Shown here one piece after another: positions 56,956 through 64,000 of a DNA stretch of 64,000 nucleotides. Source of the stretch: Clavelina lepadiformis (taxonomy: Eukaryota > Chordata > Ascidiacea > Aplousobranchia > Clavelinidae); assembly GCF_947623445.1 (NCBI RefSeq), contig NC_135243.1, positions 6,574,501 through 6,638,500 on the forward strand. Reading direction: 5' to 3'. The notes beneath the pieces were generated by a model that had not been told where the DNA came from, searched no databases, and was given only the letters and a program-made list of their open reading frames with translations. The first letter of the stretch is position 1; each line of letters opens with the position of its first letter. A program made the translations under genes and the position numbers.

Positions 56956-58561
56956 TTACACAGAAAAAATATTCAGGCATGATTTTACACGTTTCTCACA
57001 TAATCCATACAAGGAAGCTGAACATGGGGTATCGTTAAGCAAGGTACTTGATCGTGTGAAAATGGCGGCACAATCTTCATTGCCATTATGATTGTTTGGC
57101 TCATTAGGCAACCATCCAGCATTTGCTCTTGTCATTGCGACGCCATCATTCCACATCCATTTACCTTCCTCATTTAAGTCGTTTAGTCCAATCCATGATG
57201 AACCTCGACCAGGAAGCGTATTAAATATGATTCTGGGAGAATATTTTCGTGTAATAATGTTTGTTGTAAATAGAATTAAAAGATAAATACGTTTTGTATT
57301 ATCGAGCACTCAACTCGGTAGACAATTTTTAGATTGAATGCTTTGCGGAAATTTGTTTTTTTATTTTTATTTTTAATGTACAAATGCAGCATAACAATAT
57401 CTGTTCTGTTTTTGGTAATGCTTGCAGAATTAGCTTTACCAGTTTTATTTACTTGTAAAAAAACATATTCGGAAAAATACTTTCCTATACTCACCTTCTC
57501 GAAGCAAGATTTCTCATTCCAACAGCAGCAAGATCTCCCCCCATTTTACTACACAACATTCGACTTTCTTGCCAAGATTGAGCAGAAATGGTCATCTTAT
57601 ATTGGTATCCGTTAGATGATGCAAACCAACCGTCTTCGTGTGCAACTACTGTAAAATAAAAGCTGAACTGCATAAAAAGGTAATTACTGATTTCGGAACC
57701 ATTAATCACAGAAATTTTTGTTTTGTTACGCAATATTCATATTGTATTTCTAATCATACAGCATTCGCTAAACGTTTTGGTAATAACTTAAATGTAAAAT
57801 AAATACAATGATCTCATTGTAACTGTGTTGTAAAAATGTTCAAAACGTCTGGATCCAATTATTGTAGTTTACTAGCTGTTAACTTTTTGACAACACCACG
57901 ACAAGCTACATAACATACTTAAACGTGAACTTACCGCCACATAAATATTGAATGTCAACTTGATTCGTATTTATTGTGTTATTTTGAGATTGTAAAATAT
58001 CGTTTAGTTCTGTAAAACATGAATACGTGTCAATGAGCTTGCTTTTACTTCTGTCGCTAAAGTACGTTTTAGCTACAATCTCATGTTGTTACATGCCTGA
58101 TAGTTTACGAAAAGCTACTTGAAGCTGTTGTTGCAACTCTACTAGATGATCTGCAGAAAAACATTTTTTAACCAGTTGTTAAGTTAAAACCAGTTAACCA
58201 CAACAAACCAGTTAGCCAGTTAGAAACCAATTAACCACAACACAGTTTGTTAACCATTAATTGCATTTCTTAGAAACAGGATCTTATGAGTTTGATTCGT
58301 TGGAAAACTGATACCTTTCATCTCATTAACTTTTTCCTCATCTTGAGTGCATGGTGCTCCTTGCTTACCCTTGTCTCCTTTCTCTCCGGAACTTCCCCGT
58401 TTACCAGGGTATCCTGGAGGTCCGCGGATGTTGGATGGAGCATCCTGATTGGTGAGATCTGCAAATGCGTCATTATTTCTCAGGCAAGTCAGATATTCTT
58501 GCCCATTGGAAGAAAAAATAAAAATGGTCAAAAGCAGCAAGCTAATCATCATCAGTTTCAT
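56956..58561 (-). CDS. Collectin-like secreted protein: collagen stretch, coiled neck, C-type lectin domain
   Basis: Minus-strand exons 58561-58315, 58150-58097, 58009-57935, 57648-57495, 57232-56956 keep one frame and give 268 residues. Order: signal peptide (about 1-20), short N part with Cys26, eight G-x-y collagen triplets (47-70), Cys71, a helical neck over exons 2-3 (HLVELQQQLQVAFRKLSE, then LNDILQSQNN), and a C-type lectin domain from about 125 with WIGLND, WMWNDG, an EPN motif (codons 57102-57094), and CAAIF. EPN usually means Ca2+-dependent mannose/GlcNAc-type binding. This is the build of mannose-binding lectins, which tag microbes and, with MASP proteases, start complement. The collagen part is short (about 24 residues), so trimers are plausible but MASP binding is uncertain. 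Intron 2 (58096-58010, 87 bp) uses a GC donor; moving to the nearby GT would break the frame. Confidence 0.85.
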
Positions 58562-59519
58562 GTGCGTCTTTGATCTGTTTTAAAAAGCATTAGCGTAAAA
58601 GCAAAGAGTTTAAGATAAATTAACTTTATCGGTTTATTACAAACTTACTAAAAAGTTTCAAAAATCCTCAAAAACTTTGCAGTCACGTTTAGATATTACA
58701 ATATTTTCTTCTCTGCCATATTTTTACTTTATGAAGCTAAACTGCAAACAACCATAGGACTACAATATTTTTGTTTTTTTGTTGCCACCTGTGTCGACCC
58801 TATTGTGGTTGTAGCCTAATTGTGACCATTGGGTTACATTTGTAGCGTTGCTTTCCTGTCACGCTTGATTTATCTTATCGTGTTCTTGTCCACTGCCGGC
58901 CTAAGCACTAATTAATTTGTCTTCGCCTTGTCTATTTCTGTAACGAGTCATTCTACCGATACGAGTACTGTTGTATGGACGTGCCTTGTGTTACTGTTTT
59001 GAATACAGTCCGATACATTCATTTGCAGGTTTGTACGAATCAGCAAGAGAATAAAGCCAGTAAGACAATGACAAACGTGGTCCCGCATACAGTAACTGTT
59101 CACATTATCCGCTTATATTAGTAGAGTAAAGTCGCATGGTTTTCACATCTCAAATTTAGTCTTGATGATTTTTCAGCCAACGCGCTTATATTTAGCGGCT
59201 TTTACTGTTTATATACCTATACTACTACTTTGAGAATATCTGTTTGTCTGTCATTTTTGATTGTAATTATCTTTGTTTCCAACTTTTACTTCTTACTCGC
59301 AACAATGGGTTGGTAAAGTTGAAATAAGTTCAAGTCTAACTTTTGAGATAAACTTCTACAGTTTTAAGATCTTTGTCATATGAAAAATTCTAGTGAGTCT
59401 CTTAATTTATAGCAATGTGGCTTGACGTCATGAACACGTACAATTGACTCCCATTGACATAATATTCTTTGACCGTGACGTCTTTTCTCGTTCAAAACAA
59501 ACACCTTTGTTATTTGTGT
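58562..59519. other. Upstream region of the collectin-like gene
   Basis: No coding frame. An acceptor-like TTTTAAAACAG lies on the minus strand about 12-15 bases before the collectin ATG, so a 5' untranslated exon or a spliced leader is possible. Confidence 0.4.
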
Positions 59520-60235
59520 TATTCATCTTTGAAAACTCATTGAAGCACGAAAAGCGTGCTGCGTCACCAATGACGTAAACTAATGACAAAAGGAAACTTT
59601 AAAATTTAATTTGTTTTGTTCAGTCAGTTTTGGTTTAAAAACTTCAAAGGATCTGATGAAATATTAAACAATAAAAGCGTGAAAATAAGACCTCTGTAGT
59701 TGCTGTGTTTATGAATGACCCAGCAAACCCTCTTATGTTAATACCCTCTTAACCTCTTTACCTTAAAACAGTGCTTATTAATCTTTTTTTGCCCCGACCC
59801 AAAATCTTATCTGTGGGAGCGGTGGCGACCCAAGTGGTGACCTAATAGTAATAAACGAACTTCGAAGCTTCGAAACACGACGCAAAAACAGAACAAATAT
59901 CACAAATATAAAACAAAAAGAACAGAAAATTGCGATACGATCGCGTGCCCCATTATTACACACTTTGAATTTTGAGTATATTATACTTATTTTGGAGGCC
60001 TCTCGCGTATCGTATAGAACAGAACAGATAAAGAAATATCCACTTTCAGTGTAGTAGCCAGGACCCAGTCGCGACACATTTTCGAAGGCTCCGCGACCCA
60101 GGGGTTAAGAACCACTGTCTTAAAACAAAGTTGAAGCCATAGCCGCAATTTAGCCACGGCCATAATTTCATCGTCTGTTACTTACTGTTCTTACATCCAC
60201 TTCTGTACAAGTAAATGCACAAACACAATGCTCTA
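59520..60235 (+). repeat. Tandem segmental duplication, first copy (interrupted by a hAT MITE)
   Basis: Two blocks match the second copy: 59520-59730 with 60300-60500 (GCGTGAAAATAAGACCTC and GACGTAAACTAAT shared) and 60118-60235 with 60597-60720 (AAACAAAGTTGAAGCCAT and CTTACATCCACTTCTGTACA shared). Clearly diverged, perhaps 80% alike by eye, so not recent. Confidence 0.75.
59769..60117. mobile_element. hAT-type MITE, 349 bp
   Basis: Right end AGGGGTTAAGAACCACTG; left end CAGTGCTTATTAATC diverged from it. 8-bp target duplication CCTTAAAA / TCTTAAAA (one mismatch) at 59761-59768 and 60118-60125. Sits in one copy of a duplicated segment and is absent from the other. Confidence 0.8.
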
Positions 60236-60299
60236 TTATTATGTTCATTGTTATTATATATATATTATTATTTTATATATTATTTTTATTACTCGTTTT

Positions 60300-60720
60300 T
60301 TTATCTTTAAAACCTCTTTGAAACACGAAAAACGTGCTGCCTCGTCAACGACGTAAACTAATTAGGAGAAGGTGGAAATTTTTTAATTTAGTTTCTTTTT
60401 TGATCAGCTTAGGTTTAAAACTATAAATGATCTGATAAAACACTAAAGAACATAAGCGTGAAAATAAGACCTCCGTGATTGCTGTGTTTATACACGAACA
60501 TGTTATGTTAATGCTATATTTACATTAATATATTGGTATGCAAATTATCTTTATTAAAATTTCAAGTGCAACGCTGAAACAATTTTGTTTTAAAAAAAAA
60601 AACAAAGTTGAAGCCATTTTAAGCCGCAATTTAACCATTGCCATAATTTCATCGTCTTGGGCTTATTGTTCTTACATCCACTTCTGTACAAGCAAGTGCA
60701 CAAACACAATGCTCCATTGT
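60300..60720 (+). repeat. Tandem segmental duplication, second copy
   Basis: Second copy of the 59520-60235 segment, without the MITE. A poly-A run of 13 bases occurs at about 60590-60603 at the place of the insertion. Confidence 0.75.
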
Positions 60721-60942
60721 TCTTTATGGATTTCGAACACAGCTGAAAGCTTTTAAACGGTTGAGTAATTTTTGAATAGCTTTGACTGTGTTGTTTGCTT
60801 CACGTTTTCTAAAGCTTCAAAGATTTTTTGTGTTGGCGTTGTTGTGTATTGTATAAAAACGAATGCACAGAATATACCCACACGACATAAAACATGATGG
60901 GAAGGTGTTTGTGGAAAACGTAAAAATAGTAATAGGCTACAC

Positions 60943-61248
60943 CAGCGTGGTCCAACTTCTTTTCATCGCGGGCCAAAATCAAAATTTTTTTTTATCTTGC
61001 GGGCCAATGTTTTTAAATTAGAACTGAAGAAATGTGAAATTAGAACTGAAGAACAATGTGACATTGATATTAGAACTGAAATTAGAATAATTCAAAATTT
61101 AGCTATTAAATGCTGATCAATGTGACATCTGCGGTCGAGGTTCTTCCTCGACAATAGCGGCTATCAAAGCTGACTATCAGTTCGCGGGCCAAAAAATCGG
61201 TGCTCGCGGGCCAACTTTGGCCCGCGGGCCTGCAGTTGGACCACGCTG
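60943..61248. mobile_element. hAT-type MITE, 306 bp
   Basis: Inverted ends CAGCGTGGTCCAACT and AGTTGGACCACGCTG, perfect over 15 bases, with a perfect 8-bp target duplication GGCTACAC at 60935-60942 and 61249-61256. GCGGGCCAA words sit next to both ends. No coding sequence. Confidence 0.93.
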
Positions 61249-61256
61249 GGCTACAC

Positions 61257-62528
61257 TAAAGCACACGATAACTTATTCTGGACAAAATCGGAAATCATTC
61301 TATTACATTTTCAAACGGATTAAAGCTGGTGATACGTTTTGTAACGGTTGTGAAATTACTGTTCACAACCAATCAATAATTATGAAGCTCAAAACTGTTT
61401 CTTGTACAGTGTTGTAATTTATTTGGAACTTATCAGTCGACGTATCAAGCGTAACGGAAATTATTGTTGTAGGTACAGGTAGTAGACAAACTACCTTATA
61501 ATTAGTCTTATAGTCTTTTAATTGCCTTGAAAACTGTAGTCTATCTAATAAACGACGTTTTCATTAAAAACGAGTAAAGCCTATAGCTTTTTTTATATAG
61601 TTGTAATAGGAAGTTGTAAAAGTAACCAGCAGAAGACAAGTTCTAAGGAGCCTTGGAACGTAGTATTAGTTTTTGTTATACCAAAAGAAGTATACCGCCG
61701 AGAAGATATTTTCTGGTTTAACTCTATCTACACTAGGTGTGGCCTCTTCTGCACACAATCACAGTAAAACGTGGCCCACAGTTGCATTGTTTGCTGTAGA
61801 AACTTGAAATTTGGTGACTTTTCCTAAACTTTTCCTGATATATCACTTTTTTGCCATTTTACACAAGTACTGTTAAATGAGCACTCCAAGTGGTCACCAA
61901 GTTAAATGAAACAGACAGTACACGTTGCAGAATAATATACCACAATCAAAGGGATTTTGTTACAATTGTCTATCGAATTTACTATATCTAGATAAAACAT
62001 ATTTACAGTGCAACGTTTGTTTTTGTTAGTCCAAACATATTTTGTTTAAAGGCAGTTTATCGTATTCAGCCTTAAGAGCTCTCAAGTGTAATTTAAACTA
62101 AAGGAGCTGTCAATCATTCAATCATCACAAAGGAGTGTGTCAATCATTGACACAGCCCAAGAAAATAAAATAGAATCTGTAAAAACACGAAAGTTCACAG
62201 AAACGACATTTTTGCTTTTAGTTTAATTTGATTTACCTTACTTTATAATTTCAATAGATTCTACTTGCCTTTAACAGACAACTTGACTTCAATTTAATTC
62301 CAAAGGTAACTGATTTGACTTTTAACTTGAAAAAAGTTTGATGACTTTGTTCTTCAAAATACTATTTCGGCTTCAACAACTAAGCATGTGACAACGTTAG
62401 GATATTGAGTTGAAAAACATTCAACTTTCATTAAATCCAAAATTATATGCCAAATGTTTCTGTATATAGAGGCAAACATTTGTAGTAAAATTTTAGTCAT
62501 AAATATTTTTAAAAATTAATGTTTTTAA
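61257..62528. other. Intergenic, no gene recognised
   Basis: Searched for a first CALHM exon (CPC, APxxW, ACA) to partner the exon at 62529 and did not see one on the plus strand. Confidence 0.4.
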
Positions 62529-62729
62529 GTTTCCAATCTCAAAACAACAGAAAGTTACAATGCATGGAAACTGACCTCACAATTTGTCGGTTTAATGGTC
62601 AGTTTAGGAGTTACGGTGTTTGTCGCCATAACGTACATGATGATTTTATGCTGCAACTGTTACGGTACCTGCCATACCCGGTACAGTTCTTTGGACACAG
62701 AAAGCACCGCAAATGAACAATGTACAAAT
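62529..62729 (+). pseudogene. Orphan CALHM-like exon 2
   Basis: 67 codons reading VSNLKTTESYNAWKLTSQFV, then a hydrophobic stretch (LMVSLGVTVFVAITYMMIL) and CC. It lines up with exon 2 of the four CALHM genes (V-x-x-LK-x-T-x-x-YN, SQ-x-x-G, TM4, CC) and ends at a GT (62730). The acceptor is imperfect: AG falls one base late, so the exon would begin TTTCC in a different phase. A possible last exon follows a strong acceptor at 62800 (62801-62914, YSSFGRVSTF to a TGA), but its content is not CALHM-like. With no exon 1 nearby this is probably a relic, though a diverged gene is not excluded. Confidence 0.5.
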
Positions 62730-62914
62730 GTAGGCATGGTATATAGAAACAATAGCTTAGTTTCAGACAAAATTTTCCTTTGCTTTGTTTTTTTCTGCAG
62801 TATAGTAGTTTCGGTCGAGTTTCAACTTTCAACTATACCCAAAATGGAGAAAATTCGGGCCGGCTTTCAGAGATTACCTTTTCCCTGCTGGTTACTAACT
62901 CATTCAAAACCTGA

Positions 62915-64000
62915 AGTTGGTGACTAGTCATCGTTGTTTGTTCAATTACTTCTTCACTCTTAACAATAGCTTCACGCCGGTAAAAATCGGTAATTTGCGG
63001 ATGTAGAGCGTGTTTAGATTGTTGCACTAGATAAAACTGGATTTTCTATAAACGTCAAATTTTGAAATAACTTGCAACACAATTGCCTCAAATGAAGCAC
63101 TTACGCATGATTACTTCGGGAAAAAGTTTAGTATATAGTATAATTGCACTAAGTTATTAATATTTACAGTTACTGCTTTAGTATGCAGTATTCTGCAGTT
63201 CTCCGATAATCACATTTTTGCAAACATAACAAATGTTTGTAATAAGGCCCATTAAAGGTATCAAATAAATAAATAAATTATCAAATAAATAAACAAACAA
63301 TAAATCAAAACTTTTAGAAAGTTGTTAAATCATATTCGTAAAATTTTAACTGCTTAAAAAGGTTTAGCGGTTATTTCAGATTTAGTTTGTAATACATCAG
63401 TGTTCATAAAAAATAAACGCTTTTCAAGTGAAGAAGCAAGGTTTTTGCACTCTTGTTTTTATCCTTACTTTTTGTGTAACTTTGCGCATTCAAAAGTATT
63501 CTAGTGTAAGGGTGAATATTTTAATCGATGCTGAGATTACATTCCAGTATTTAAGCATGCAATTTAATTAATAATGCTATTTCTATTCCGTCTGATGGCG
63601 CACAAATGATTTCCTTATTTAAGTAGGTGGTGTGCTTTCCTGCCACTCCGTGTACCATTTATAGTTCGCCGGAAGAAGCGCTGATGAATGTTGAATTGCA
63701 ATAATGCTGGTTACTAAAACAACGTAAATTTTAATAAACACAGCAAGCACAAGGATGTGTAAATTTTCTTTAGAAATAAACACTTTCGTCAAAAAATGTT
63801 CTCATTTGAAAATTCATTTTGAAGTTTGAGATTACATGTAGTTTACTGTATTAAACGGTAGTGGTGGAACAATACCATAGGAACATTAATTGTATGTTTA
63901 AACATTAATTGTACATTAATTGTATATTAAACTCGTGAAGTTGAAAAAGAAAAAGGATTCTTGGAATCAGTCTCATTCGTTTTCGTTTGATGCAATTAGA
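62915..64000. other. Intergenic to the window edge
   Basis: AT-rich with short AAAT tandem runs at about 63260-63300. Minus frame 62833-63027 has no recognisable features. Confidence 0.4.

Overview
The window looks like nuclear DNA of an invertebrate chordate, most likely an ascidian tunicate. The evidence is indirect: AT-rich sequence, intron-split genes with GT-AG borders, a collagen-plus-C-type-lectin (collectin-like) gene, a CALHM channel family, many MITEs and a eukaryotic tRNA cluster. I could not run a search, so the species is inferred.

Layout. 1.2-17.3 kb holds two tandem plus-strand SLC6 neutral amino acid transporter genes (B0AT type) of 10 and 11 coding exons with almost identical intron positions. 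Several of their large introns carry a MITE. 18.4-21.2 kb is a minus-strand CALHM gene, head to head with a plus-strand gene (22.6-23.8 kb) coding two fused C19orf12-type domains; a dead piece of the same family lies at 26.0 kb. 24.7 and 50.0 kb carry two apparently identical 922-bp TA-flanked DNA transposons.

27.3-35.9 kb is a repeat-built island bounded by two 883-bp direct repeats. Inside are initiator Met and His tRNA genes with a decayed second copy, an Arg-like tRNA, a Leu/Ser tRNA chimera, 13 full-length tRNA-Ser bodies (12 at a 157-158 bp period) carrying CGA, AGA, TGA and even AAA anticodons, a ~318-bp tRNA-like tandem repeat, and a ~2.46-kb array of an 8-bp unit split into homogeneous ACTAGAGT and ACTAGAGC blocks.

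36.2-37.6 kb is a second CALHM gene (minus). 42.5-43.7 kb is a single-exon coiled-coil gene, perhaps related to the ABIN/TNIP proteins. 45.8-47.6 kb and 52.7-54.7 kb are two plus-strand CALHM genes, the first with a cysteine-rich loop and an in-frame stop in its last exon. 57.0-58.6 kb is a minus-strand collectin-like gene with an EPN sugar-binding motif; a broken copy of its first exon lies at 56.0 kb. An orphan CALHM-like exon lies at 62.5 kb.

Functionally the window is a mixed neighbourhood: amino acid uptake, large-pore channel proteins, a mitochondria/ER-linked membrane protein, a secreted lectin and an RNA polymerase III island. The CALHM paralogues are scattered along about 45 kb on both strands, so they arose by local duplication and were separated or inverted by later insertions.
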